Positions 18,538 to 25,923 of a stretch of DNA of 64,000 nucleotides are shown in pieces. This DNA is from Gaiellasilicea sp963829845. Its GTDB lineage: Bacteria; Actinomycetota; Thermoleophilia; Gaiellales; Gaiellaceae. Both the position numbers and the translations under genes were made by a program. Position 1 is the stretch's first letter. The number at the start of each line of letters is the position of its first letter. The stretch is taken from contig CAWHKD010000029.1 in the NCBI GenBank assembly GCA_963829845.1, positions 1 through 64,000 of the forward strand, written 5' to 3'. Under the pieces are notes generated by a model that searched no databases, was not told the origin of the DNA, and saw only the letters and a program-made list of their open reading frames with translations.

Positions 18538-19434
18538 ATGCGGGTCGAATACCGCGAGGAACCGTGCCGCACCGCTCTGAACAGAGTGAAGGGGATGCCG
18601 TTCGCGTGGTCGCTCAACCCGTACAGCGGCTGCGCCCATCGCTGCACCTTCTGCTACGTCCGGGCTTTCGAGCGGCGTGCGGACCGTCCTGCCGACGACG
18701 GCTATGGCCGCTCGATCCGGGTCAAGGTGAACATCGCCGAGGTGCTGGCGCAGGAGCTCCGGCGGCGCTCGTGGGCGAAGGAGCTGGTCACGATCGGAGC
18801 CGCCACCGACCCGTATCAGCCGGCCGAAGGCCGCTACCGCCTGACGCGCGCATGCATCGAGACCTTCGGCCGGGCAGCGTCGCCTTTTGGCCTCATCACG
18901 CGCGGCCCGTTGATCGTCCGCGACCTCGACGTGCTCGCGGTGGCGGCACGCCGGACGTCCGTGTCCGTCACGTTCTCTGTGCCGACACTCGACCACGAGG
19001 TGTGGCGGTCGACCGAGCCGGGAACGGCCCCGCCGCAGCAGCGCCTGCGAGCGCTCTCGCAACTCGTCGAGGCCGGCATCGAGGCGAACGTCGGCATGGC
19101 GCCGATCCTGCCGGGGCTCTCCGATCGGCCCGACCAGCTGGCCGCGGTCGTCAAGGCGGCGCGGGCAGCGGGGGCGACCGGCATCTGGGCGAACCTGCTC
19201 TACCTCGCCCCGGGGACAAAGGAACACTTCCTCGAAGCGCTCGCCCGCGACTGGCCGGAGCAGCTCGAGCGCTACGAGGAGCTGTACGCGCGAAGCGCCT
19301 ATCTCCCCCGCGCGAAGCTCGACCCGGTGCGGCAGGAGGTGCGGACGCTGGCACGTGCATACGGTGTCCGCGACCGGCGGACGTCGCCGTTGAAGGCGCC
19401 GCCGGAGCCGACTCAGCTGTCGCTCGGTGTGTGA
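18538..19434 (+). CDS. Rv2578c/SplB-like radical SAM protein, 298 aa
   Basis: The radical SAM cluster CxxxCxxC is present as CAHRCTFCYVRAF near residue 32. The sequence matches the Rv2578c/PA0069 branch often called spore photoproduct lyase-like: NPYSGCAHRC, GAATDPYQPAEGRYRLTRAC, TRGPLIVRDLD, ANVGMAPILPGLSDRPDQL. The reaction is not established; SplB itself repairs spore photoproduct in DNA. ATG 18538 was chosen because an in-frame ATG at 18520 would lie inside the SOS-like palindrome; no clear Shine-Dalgarno precedes it, so the mRNA may be leaderless. The operator suggests damage-inducible expression. Confidence 0.85.
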   Translation: MRVEYREEPCRTALNRVKGMPFAWSLNPYSGCAHRCTFCYVRAFERRADRPADDGYGRSIRVKVNIAEVLAQELRRRSWAKELVTIGAATDPYQPAEGRYRLTRACIETFGRAASPFGLITRGPLIVRDLDVLAVAARRTSVSVTFSVPTLDHEVWRSTEPGTAPPQQRLRALSQLVEAGIEANVGMAPILPGLSDRPDQLAAVVKAARAAGATGIWANLLYLAPGTKEHFLEALARDWPEQLERYEELYARSAYLPRAKLDPVRQEVRTLARAYGVRDRRTSPLKAPPEPTQLSLGV

Positions 19435-19465
19435 AAGCCGACCCGGGCAATACACTTCCCCGGCG

Positions 19466-20089
19466 ATGCCCGAAGAGATCACCTGCCTGATCGTCGACGA
19501 CCATGAGGTCGTCCGGGAGGGGCTCCGACTCTCGCTCTCCCGCGCTCCGCACGTGCGGGTGATCGGCGAAGCCTCGGACGGCGCCGGCGCGGTCGCTCTC
19601 GTCGAGCGCCGCCGGCCCCAGGTCGTGATCATGGACGTCCGCATGCCCGGCATGGACGGGCTGGAGGCGACGAAGCAGATCAAGGACAAGGTGCCCGAGA
19701 CAGCTGTGCTGATCTTCACCGCCTACAGCGAGCGTTCCCTGCTCGGCCGCGGGCTCGAGTCAGGCGCGAAGGGGTACATCCTCAAGGAGGCGCCCCACGC
19801 GACGTTGCTCCGCGCGATCGAGAAGGTCGCCGGCGGCGAGAGCTTCGTCGACCCCGCGCTGATGCCTGCGTTCCTGACGGGCAAGGAGCAGAACGAGATG
19901 CTCACGTCGCGCGAGCGCGAGATCCTGCAGCTGCTCGCCGACGGCATGTCGAACGCCGACGTCGCCGCCCGCCTCTTCATCAGCCAGGAGACGGTGAAGA
20001 GCCACGTTCGCCACATCCTCGCCAAGCTCGAGGCCGACACCCGCACGCATGCGGTCGCGATCGCACTGCGCGACGCGATCATCGACTAG
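19466..20089 (+). CDS. NarL/FixJ-type response regulator, 207 aa
   Basis: The N-terminal receiver has the acidic pair in CLIVDDHEVVREGL, the phospho-acceptor Asp in VVIMDVRMPGMDGLE, Thr in LIFTAYSE and Lys in YILKEAPH. The C-terminal LuxR-type HTH is LTSREREILQLLADGMSNAD through SQETVKSHVRHILAKLEAD. ATG 19466 gives the canonical receiver N-terminus. The partner is very likely the histidine kinase gene starting at 20553, from which it is separated by three 152-bp tandem repeats. The regulated genes are not identifiable. Confidence 0.92.
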   Translation: MPEEITCLIVDDHEVVREGLRLSLSRAPHVRVIGEASDGAGAVALVERRRPQVVIMDVRMPGMDGLEATKQIKDKVPETAVLIFTAYSERSLLGRGLESGAKGYILKEAPHATLLRAIEKVAGGESFVDPALMPAFLTGKEQNEMLTSREREILQLLADGMSNADVAARLFISQETVKSHVRHILAKLEADTRTHAVAIALRDAIID

Positions 20090-20096
20090 TGGCTCC

Positions 20097-20552
20097 GTGA
20101 GGTCGCTCACGTTCCTGGGGCGCCGCTCGCGGCGCGCAGGCCGGGGGAACAGTACGGGCGTACGGGCCGCCGGCTGGAGCGCCGCGAGCGGCGTCAGCTT
20201 TCCGCGGAGCCCGGCTCTGCCGGACGGGAGCGAAAGGCGGCAAGGGACGTGAGGTCGCTCACGTTCCTGGGGCGCCGCTCGCGGCGCGCAGGCCGGGGGA
20301 ACAGTACGGGCGTACGGGCCGCCGGCTGGAGCGCCGCGAGCGGCGTCAGCTTTCCGCCGAGCCCGGCTCTGTCGGACGGGAGCGAAAGGCGGCAAGGGAC
20401 GTGAGGTCGCTCACGTTCCTGGGGCGCCGCTCGCGGCGCGCAGGCCGGGGGAACAGTACGGGCGTACGGGCCGCCGGCTGGAGCGCCGCGAGCGGCGTCA
20501 GCTTTTCGCGGAGCCCGGCTCTGCCGGGCGGGAGCGAAAGGCGGCCAGGGAC
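20097..20552 (+). repeat. Three tandem copies of a 152-bp hairpin-rich intergenic repeat
   Basis: Units start at 20097, 20249 and 20401, each opening with GTGAGGTCGCTCACG. Copies differ at only a few positions (for example near 20206, 20358 and 20509). Each unit has an internal inverted repeat, GCGCCGCTCGCGGCGC paired with GCGCCGCGAGCGGCG about 50 nt later, and smaller palindromes such as GAGCCCGGCTC. The array fills the space between the response regulator and histidine kinase genes; the next GTGAG, where a fourth unit would start, is the kinase start codon. No convincing protein is encoded: open frames across it are low-complexity. Confidence 0.95.
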
Positions 20553-21221
20553 GTGAGCGGCGTCCCGGACGACGAGCGCGAACGGCTCGTCGAGCGAATC
20601 ATCACGGCCGAGCAGGACGAGCGGCGGCGGCTCGCGCTCTTCCTCCACGACGGGCCTGTGCAGAACCTCGCCGGTATCGCCTTGATGCTCGACGCCGCCG
20701 TGCAGGCAATCGACGAGGGCCGGCCGGAAGCGGCCCGCGGCATCATGGCGTCGGCGCTCGAACGCCACCGCGAGACGATCCGCTCGCTCCGCGACCTCTC
20801 GTTCAACATCGAGCCGGTCGTGCTGCGCGACCAGGGCTTCGGCGCGGCCGTCGAGGAGCTGGCGAACCAGCTCGGGATGGAACACCGCGTGCAGATCGAG
20901 GTCGACGTCGCGCCGGCGGCGCGCCTCGGCGAGAAGGAGCAGGTCGGGCTCTACCAGATCGTCCGCGAATCGCTGAACCAGGCGGTCCGGCGCGGGCCGC
21001 CGTCGAGGATCTCGGTCACGATCGAGGAGACGGCCGGCGGGCAGATCGAGACGATCGTCGCCGACGACGGCACCGGTGAGCGGCGCACGGCGGCGCTCAC
21101 CGCGATCGGCGAGCGCGCGTCGACGCTGAACGGCCGCTTCTCGGTCGAGCAGGGCGCCGACGGCGGGACGGCGATTCGCGTCGTCCTTCCGGCCTACGCC
21201 GGTCGTCCGAGCAGCGACTAG
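20553..21221 (+). CDS. Soluble sensor histidine kinase, HisKA_3/HATPase type, 222 aa
   Basis: The DHp segment DERRRLALFLHDGPVQNLAG carries the phospho-accepting His in the HDxxxQ motif used by NarL-partner kinases. The ATPase domain has a weakened N box (LYQIVRESLNQAVRRGPP, where NAxKHA would be expected) and a D/G-box like VADDGTGE. No sensor, HAMP or membrane segment is present, so input must come from another protein or intracellular signal. The GTG start is the first codon after the third 152-bp repeat. The gene is paired with the upstream response regulator. Confidence 0.85.
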   Translation: MSGVPDDERERLVERIITAEQDERRRLALFLHDGPVQNLAGIALMLDAAVQAIDEGRPEAARGIMASALERHRETIRSLRDLSFNIEPVVLRDQGFGAAVEELANQLGMEHRVQIEVDVAPAARLGEKEQVGLYQIVRESLNQAVRRGPPSRISVTIEETAGGQIETIVADDGTGERRTAALTAIGERASTLNGRFSVEQGADGGTAIRVVLPAYAGRPSSD

Positions 21222-21232
21222 AATCGCCGCCG

Positions 21233-21436
21233 ATGGAGAACGGCCATCACCCGCCCGGCGGGCACCTCCTCTTCGTCTGGTCGTCCAGCGGCTGGACGCT
21301 GCAGCAGCGCGACGGCGAGGTTCCCGCCGTCGGCTCGACTGTCGAGGCGAACGAGACGCTGCTGCGGGTCAGCAAGATCGGCCCGTCGCCGCTCCCGGGC
21401 GACAGGCGCCTCTGCGCGTACACGCAGTTGGCGTAG
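21233..21436 (+). CDS. Small hypothetical protein, 67 aa
   Basis: The protein has two beta-hairpin-like segments (HLLFVWSSSGWTLQQRDGEV and TVEANETLLRVSKIGPSPLP). It starts 11 nt after the histidine kinase stop and is likely co-transcribed with it. The family is not recognised; it could be a small conserved actinobacterial protein. A terminator hairpin follows. Confidence 0.6.
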   Translation: MENGHHPPGGHLLFVWSSSGWTLQQRDGEVPAVGSTVEANETLLRVSKIGPSPLPGDRRLCAYTQLA

Positions 21437-21444
21437 ACACGCGA

Positions 21445-21467
21445 GCGGCCCCGACGTCCGGGGCCGC
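21445..21467. terminator. Bidirectional hairpin between convergent genes
   Basis: GCGGCCCCG pairs with CGGGGCCGC across a 5-nt loop (ACGTC), a perfect 9-bp stem between the stops at 21436 and 21482. There is no T-tract, so the mechanism may be rho-assisted; the position supports a terminator for both strands. Confidence 0.7.
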
Positions 21468-21481
21468 CCACGACGAAAGCG

Positions 21482-21859
21482 TCAGCCGCAGAGGCCGAAC
21501 GCCGCCTCGAAGTCCAGATAGTTGAACTGCGAGGGAGTGTTTCCCTTGCCGTTCTTGAGCGTCCCGCCGGCGAGGAGGCCGGGACCCATGAACAGCGTGT
21601 TGCTCGGGTAGGTGGCGATCTGCGCCTTCAGGCTGTCGGCGCCGGCCGGGCAGATCTCGCCCGCCACGACCGCCCCGTCGATGAACTCGCTCCAATCGGC
21701 CGCCGTCATCCACGGCCCCGACTTCGCCGCGTTCGCAAGTGCCGCGTCGCTCCAGCCGGACTTCGAGCAGAAATGCGCGAACGCGGGCGACGCTGCGATC
21801 GCGAGCGCGGCCACGGCAGCCGCGAGTACCGCGCCGAGGCGGCGTGTCTTTCTCGTCAT
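21482..21859 (-). CDS. Secreted small protein, 125 aa
   Basis: ATG 21859 opens a Sec signal peptide (MTRKTRRLGAVLAAAVAALA, cleavage probably after SPAFA). The mature part of about 95 residues (HFCSKSGWSDAALANAAKSG through YLDFEAAFGLCG) has three Cys and no recognised family. The Cys spacing would allow an extracytoplasmic disulfide. The purine-rich GAAGGGGAAGGGG upstream could serve as ribosome binding site. Expressed alone, convergent with the small gene at 21233. Confidence 0.75.
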   Translation of the reverse strand: MTRKTRRLGAVLAAAVAALAIAASPAFAHFCSKSGWSDAALANAAKSGPWMTAADWSEFIDGAVVAGEICPAGADSLKAQIATYPSNTLFMGPGLLAGGTLKNGKGNTPSQFNYLDFEAAFGLCG

Positions 21860-21947
21860 GAATGAAACCCCTTCCCCTTCAGTTGTTGTTACCGATCCGT
21901 TTCTAACCGCGGTCGTCCCGCCGCACAACCGGCCGTTCGGGGAGGTC

Positions 21948-23018
21948 TCAGGCGAGGGCCGTCTCGGCCGCGATCCGGCCGAAGACCAGGGCCGCCGCGA
22001 GCCCGCTGCCGTAGCCGCCGGTGAAGATCCCGCCGACGTCCGCTCCAGCGGCACAGAGATTGGGCACAGGCGAGCCGCCGCCGTCGAGCACCCGTGCCCG
22101 ATCGTCGATCCGCAGCCCGCCGATCGTGTGCGTCACGCCCGCGTAGACACGGACCGCCAGGTACGGCGGCTCGGCCAGCTTCGGCGACGGCGGCAGCGCG
22201 AACGGCAGCTGCTCCGCTGGTCGGACGTCACCGCCCGCCTTGCGCGCGGCCTCGACGAGGTCGGCAACAGTCCGCTCGCGCACAGGCACGCGCAGGGCCC
22301 GCGCGTCGACGACGTACCACGCCCTCCCGTCGGGAAAGCGCTGGACGATGTCGCTCTCGTGCCAGGCCGCGGCGCCGAGATCCCGTCCCTCGTCGTCGAG
22401 CACGAGCGCACTTCGTGCGTAGAGCTGCGACGCGCGCACGAACCCGTCCTCCGACACCGGGCCTGGCAGCGCGCGACCGTAGAACTGCTCCATCCCGGCG
22501 GTCACGCCGGCACCGCGGTCGACCGCGAATGCGAGCCCGTCTCCGTCGCTCCAAGGGGCAGCCCGCAGCAGAAGGCCCTGCTCGCGCGCGAGGCGCACGC
22601 CGAAGCCCCCAGTCGCGAGCAGCTGGACCGTCTCGCCAAACGGCTGCTCGAGCCGCACGTCGCCCGCGGCACGGACGAGCGTCTCCGTCAGCGTGCGGGG
22701 GTCGTAGCGTCGGCCGACGGTGAGCGGGTTACCCGTCTCCCGCCGCACCGGCTCGATCCCGATGCGCTCGAGCCAGTCGAGCGCATCGTCGTGCTCGTCG
22801 ACGATCCTCGCCTGCAGCACCGGATCCCCGTCCGGGCACTCGGAGCGGAAGTCGTCGAGCGTCCGGTGGCGCCAGATCACGCAACTCGACAACAGCATCG
22901 ACCCGCCCGGGCGACTCCCCTTCTCGAACACAACCGGCGCCGCACCCAGCTCGCGGGCGCGCACGGCGGCGACGAGGCCGGCCATGCCGGCGCCGGCGAC
23001 GATCAGGTCAGGCTGAAT
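21948..23018 (-). CDS. FAD-dependent oxidoreductase (fumarate reductase/ketosteroid dehydrogenase-like), 356 aa
   Basis: The Rossmann FAD motif DLIVAGAGMAGLVAAVRARE lies at the very N-terminus, with VFEKGSRPGGSMLLSS next and the C-terminal second FAD-contact region GADVGGIFTGGYGSGLAAAL. This layout matches flavoproteins of the FrdA/SdhA-3-ketosteroid-dehydrogenase group. No ATG, GTG or TTG lies near the N-terminus; the best match to the family (xQPDLIVAGAG) starts at an ATT codon, 23018-23016. That codon lies inside the end of the upstream VOC gene. Start assignment is therefore uncertain. Substrate unknown. Confidence 0.78.
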   Translation of the reverse strand: MQPDLIVAGAGMAGLVAAVRARELGAAPVVFEKGSRPGGSMLLSSCVIWRHRTLDDFRSECPDGDPVLQARIVDEHDDALDWLERIGIEPVRRETGNPLTVGRRYDPRTLTETLVRAAGDVRLEQPFGETVQLLATGGFGVRLAREQGLLLRAAPWSDGDGLAFAVDRGAGVTAGMEQFYGRALPGPVSEDGFVRASQLYARSALVLDDEGRDLGAAAWHESDIVQRFPDGRAWYVVDARALRVPVRERTVADLVEAARKAGGDVRPAEQLPFALPPSPKLAEPPYLAVRVYAGVTHTIGGLRIDDRARVLDGGGSPVPNLCAAGADVGGIFTGGYGSGLAAALVFGRIAAETALA

Positions 23019-23641
23019 GACGGCTTGTGCTCGATGTACTCGAGCTTGACCCGGTCTGGCCCCCAGACGAAGAGCGCGACAGTGTTCGGCGCGTCGACAA
23101 GCTCCTCGATCTCGACCCCGAGCTCCTCTGCCTCCACCTGGTGCTCGTCGACCGAGTCGACGAGGACGCCGAGGTGATTGAGCAGCGGCCGCTCCGGCTC
23201 GCCCGGGTCTCCCTGCTCCAGCTCGAGGTAGGCGCCGCCGACCTCGAGCCGGCCGTCGCCCGTGGGCGTGAAGCCGAGTTGCTCCCACCCGCGGGCCGCC
23301 GCCTCCGGATCGCGGGCCAGCAGGGTTACGTGGTCGAGGTCGAGCTCGGAGTCCGTATCCGCCTCGACGAGCACGATCTCGAGTCTCTCCCCCAGATCGA
23401 CCACAGAATCGCGGCCGTCGAGCGCGGACACGCGCAGCCCGATCCGAGCGAGCGCGCCCTGCTCGCGTGGACCTTCGGCGTCGAAGAGCGTCAGCTTGCC
23501 CCGGCGCGCGTCGGCGCCGAGCAGCGTGAACCGGTCGGTCTGCTCGATGACGCGCAGCCCGAGCCGCGCGACCGCGGTCGCGGCCATGCTCTCGCGATCG
23601 GCGACCCAGAGTGCGACGTGATCGAGTGTCAGAGGCTTCAC
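23003..23641 (-). CDS. VOC/glyoxalase-fold protein, 212 aa
   Basis: Two beta-alpha-beta-beta-beta repeats of the vicinal-oxygen-chelate fold are visible: LDHVALWVADRESMAATAVA at the start and LDHVTLLARDPEAAARGWEQ near residue 100, with a third similar segment LNHLGVLVDSVDEHQVEAEE and the C-terminal DRVKLEYIEHKP. The His and Glu residues could bind a metal, as in extradiol dioxygenases and glyoxalase I. Specific substrate is not predictable. The gene overlaps the downstream flavoprotein by about 16 nt. Confidence 0.8.
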   Translation of the reverse strand: MKPLTLDHVALWVADRESMAATAVARLGLRVIEQTDRFTLLGADARRGKLTLFDAEGPREQGALARIGLRVSALDGRDSVVDLGERLEIVLVEADTDSELDLDHVTLLARDPEAAARGWEQLGFTPTGDGRLEVGGAYLELEQGDPGEPERPLLNHLGVLVDSVDEHQVEAEELGVEIEELVDAPNTVALFVWGPDRVKLEYIEHKPSFSLT

Positions 23642-23669
23642 CGTCCGAGAATAGCCGCAGCGACCATGT

Positions 23670-24005
23670 CTACTTCCGCCGATCGACGGCTCGCTGCAGC
23701 TGCGCCTTCGTCATCTTCGAGCGGCCCTCGATGCCCATGCTCTTCGCTTCTTCGTAGAGCTGATCGCGGGTCCGCCCCTTCTCCCTGCGCGTGCCGGACC
23801 GAAGCCCGCCGCGGCGGCCGGACGAGATGTCCGTGCGCGAGAGCCGCGACGACGTCTTCGCCTCGCCGGTCCGCGCGCGCTCCTTGTTGACCGTTCTCGC
23901 GGCGATCTCCTCGGCCTTGTCCTCCGAGGTGCCCCGATCCTCGAGGCTGTCCTTGATGTGCTCGTACTGCCGCTCGCGCTTCGCATTCCAAGCCCTGGAC
24001 GGCAA
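23670..24005 (-). CDS. Small basic protein with C-terminal Rho_N/SAP-like helix-extended-loop domain, 111 aa
   Basis: The N-terminus SRAWNAKRERQYEHIKDSL and the TVNKERARTGEAKTSSRLSR segment are typical of a family often called plasmid stabilization protein in actinobacteria and proteobacteria; the C-terminal GRTRDQLYEEAKSMGIEGRS plus KMTKAQLQRAVD resembles a Rho_N nucleic-acid-binding module. TTG 24005 is preceded by a good GGAGGGG. Single-gene unit upstream of the VOC gene; a plasmid role is not supported by context. Confidence 0.75.
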   Translation of the reverse strand: MPSRAWNAKRERQYEHIKDSLEDRGTSEDKAEEIAARTVNKERARTGEAKTSSRLSRTDISSGRRGGLRSGTRREKGRTRDQLYEEAKSMGIEGRSKMTKAQLQRAVDRRK

Positions 24006-24056
24006 GACCCCTCCTTCCGTCGTTGAAGGTGGTCTCGTTCCCGTTTTCGACCGGGA

Positions 24057-24368
24057 TTACTCGGAGTCGAGTGGAGGGTTCTCGACGTTGTGCTCGGTCG
24101 CGTACGCGTCGACAAGCGGGTTCAGCACGGCCGGGCCCTCGGAGTAGGCGTAGTTGATCTTCACGAACGGCTCCCACTTGTCCGGGAGCGCGTCCTCAGG
24201 GAAGATCGCCTCGACCGGGCACTCCGGCTCGCAGGCGCCGCAATCGATGCACTCCTCCGGATCGATGATCAGCATGCGGTCGAACTCGTGGATGCAGTCG
24301 ACCGGGCAGACGTCGACGCACGAGAGGTCTTTGATGTCGATGCAGGGCTCGGCGATGATGTACGTCAC
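24057..24368 (-). CDS. fdxA: 7Fe ferredoxin [3Fe-4S][4Fe-4S], 103 aa
   Basis: The N-terminus VTYIIAEPCIDIKDLSCVDV carries the first cluster ligands (Cys9, Cys17, then CPVDC), and IDCGACEPECPVEAIFPEDA carries the second, giving one [3Fe-4S] and one [4Fe-4S] cluster as in FdxA. The C-terminal region of about 45 residues is typical of actinobacterial 7Fe ferredoxins. It is a one-electron carrier in the cytoplasm. The GTG at 24368 was chosen as the standard start. Confidence 0.93.
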   Translation of the reverse strand: MTYIIAEPCIDIKDLSCVDVCPVDCIHEFDRMLIIDPEECIDCGACEPECPVEAIFPEDALPDKWEPFVKINYAYSEGPAVLNPLVDAYATEHNVENPPLDSE

Positions 24369-24403
24369 GGCGGCGAGTCTAGCGAGGCGGGAGGCCTCCC
24401 TGG

Positions 24404-24718
24404 TTAGACGGACGGTGCGGTCAGCTCGGCAACGATCTCCGGCACCCGCTCGGCCAGCGCCGACTTGACGATCACCTGGTCGAATCCGGCCGTGTGCGCG
24501 CGCTGGAGCCCCGACTTGTCGGTGTGGTTCGTGAAGCCGACGATCGGGACGTCCGGCCACGAGTCGACGACCTCCTCGGGCTCGACGCGCGCGATGTCGA
24601 CGATGACGAGGTCGGGTGGATCGACGCTGTCCGTCGTGACGAGATGGTGGCCGTGCAGCAGGGCCTCGAGCTTCCCGCGGAAGAACAGATCGACGCCTGC
24701 GAGCAGGATCGTCGCCAC
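24404..24718 (-). CDS. Stand-alone receiver-like protein, 104 aa
   Basis: The fold matches a response-regulator receiver: ATILLAGVDLFFRGKLEALL, the phospho-acceptor-position Asp in LVIVDIARVEP, FTNHTD at the Thr/Ser position and VIVKSAL with the conserved Lys. The acidic pair at the end of strand 1 (DD/DE) is replaced by GVD, so Mg-dependent phosphorylation is doubtful. It lies 33 nt downstream of the ccdA gene and upstream of the ferredoxin. Probably an atypical receiver or signalling adaptor. Confidence 0.7.
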   Translation of the reverse strand: MATILLAGVDLFFRGKLEALLHGHHLVTTDSVDPPDLVIVDIARVEPEEVVDSWPDVPIVGFTNHTDKSGLQRAHTAGFDQVIVKSALAERVPEIVAELTAPSV

Positions 24719-24751
24719 GAACGCGAATCTATCAGCGCTTGGACAGGTTTC

Positions 24752-25468
24752 CTACCCGGAGATCCCGAGCGCCTCGAAGAGCCGGTTCAGATAGACCCGC
24801 AACCGCCAGAACTCGCCGGCGAAGAGGAGCGCGCCGAGCGCGACCATGATCAGGCCGCTGACGAACTGGATCGCGACGTAGTGGTCGCGGACACGTCGGA
24901 AGATCCCCATCGCCGGCACGAACAGCGCCGCCGCGATCAGGAAGGGAACGGCGAGCCCGAACGCGTAGATGGCAAGGAGTAACGAGCCCTGCCAGACCGT
25001 GTCGGAGTCGCCGGCGAGAACGAGGATCGAGCCGAGCACGGGGCCGATGCACGGCGCCGCACAGATGGCGAACGCGCCTCCGAGCAGGAACCCCGAGCCG
25101 CGCCGCCGTGCGTCCTGAACCAGCCCGGCGCCGAGCAGTCGCTGCGGCCACGGCAGCAGGCCCATGAACGCGAGCCCGAAGACGATCAGGACGAAGCCTG
25201 CGATCTGCTCCATCAGGAACTGGTTCTTCGTAAACGAGAGCCCGATCGCGGCGGCGCCGGCGCCGAGCAGGACGAAGACGGCAATCAGCCCGGCGACGAA
25301 CGGGATGCTCGCGCGGACGACGCGCCGCGACGAGCCCGGCTCCCCCAGCCGCTCCGCCTCGACCGACGAGACGGCCGAGAGGTAGCCCGGGACGAGCGGC
25401 AGCACGCAGGGGGCGAGAAACGAGACGAAGCCCGCCCCGAACGCGACAAGGACCGCGGTGCCGCTCAT
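24752..25468 (-). CDS. ccdA: CcdA-type thiol-disulfide transmembrane protein, 238 aa
   Basis: Six hydrophobic segments of the DsbD/CcdA core. The redox-active cysteines occur as SFLAPCVLPLVPGYLSAVSS near residue 20 and FAICAAPCIGPVLGSIL near residue 135. CcdA passes electrons from cytoplasmic thioredoxin to extracytoplasmic thioredoxin-like proteins for cytochrome c maturation and disulfide reduction. The ATG overlaps the stop of the CcmH gene by 4 nt. It belongs to the L,D-transpeptidase-TlpA-CcmH-CcdA operon. Confidence 0.92.
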   Translation of the reverse strand: MSGTAVLVAFGAGFVSFLAPCVLPLVPGYLSAVSSVEAERLGEPGSSRRVVRASIPFVAGLIAVFVLLGAGAAAIGLSFTKNQFLMEQIAGFVLIVFGLAFMGLLPWPQRLLGAGLVQDARRRGSGFLLGGAFAICAAPCIGPVLGSILVLAGDSDTVWQGSLLLAIYAFGLAVPFLIAAALFVPAMGIFRRVRDHYVAIQFVSGLIMVALGALLFAGEFWRLRVYLNRLFEALGISG

Positions 25469-25923
25469 GGGTCGAAGCGGGCGAGCTCGTCGTCGAGTCG
25501 GCGCTCGAGCGCGGGATCGAGTGGCTCGGTCGAGTCGGTAGACGACGCGTCTTCGGCGCCTCGAGTGTGGCTCCAGCGCCATGCGAGCATGCCCACGACC
25601 GCGACGCCGAGCGCGAGCCCGGCGAGGGGCAGCACCCACGCGATCAGCTCAAAGCCCTTCTTTGGCGGCACCGCCAGGACCGCCGGACCGAACTGGTCGA
25701 CGAGCGCCGCCTTGATCTCGCTCTTCGTGTCACCGGCTGCGATCCGCTCGCGGATGAACGCCTTCATCCGGAGCGCGACCGGTGCGTTCGAGGTGTCGAG
25801 CGTGGTCTCGCAGACGGGACAGACGAGCTCGGACTCGAGTTCCGCGGCCGTCGGGCGCTGCTCGCTCGCTCCCGCCGGGGCGACCAGGACGAGCGCGATG
25901 AGCGCGAGCGCCGCTGCCCTCAC
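25465..25923 (-). CDS. ccmH: CcmH/CycL-family cytochrome c biogenesis protein, 152 aa
   Basis: The signal peptide RAAALALIALVLVAPAGASE is followed by the CcmH domain with ELVCPVCETTLDTSNAPVA (redox CxxC) and FIRERIAAGDTKSEIKAALV, then a membrane segment ELIAWVLPLAGLALGVAVVG. CcmH reduces the apocytochrome c heme-binding cysteines. GTG 25923 overlaps the TlpA gene stop by 4 nt. No CcmF or Ccs heme lyase is in the window, so the rest of the system must lie elsewhere. Confidence 0.88.
   Translation of the reverse strand: MRAAALALIALVLVAPAGASEQRPTAAELESELVCPVCETTLDTSNAPVALRMKAFIRERIAAGDTKSEIKAALVDQFGPAVLAVPPKKGFELIAWVLPLAGLALGVAVVGMLAWRWSHTRGAEDASSTDSTEPLDPALERRLDDELARFDP

Noticed and set aside
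17766..19490. Long plus-strand frame opposite the MBL gene
   Set aside because: Its translation has no motif; the minus-strand MBL hydrolase and the plus-strand radical SAM gene in another frame are clear.
20097..20552. Short minus-strand open frames across the 152-bp repeats
   Set aside because: Their translations are Pro/Arg low-complexity repeats generated by the repeated DNA; no start with a good ribosome site or family match.
23670..24005. Plasmid origin implied by the plasmid-stabilization label of the family
   Set aside because: Flanked by chromosomal housekeeping genes; no replication or partition gene is near.
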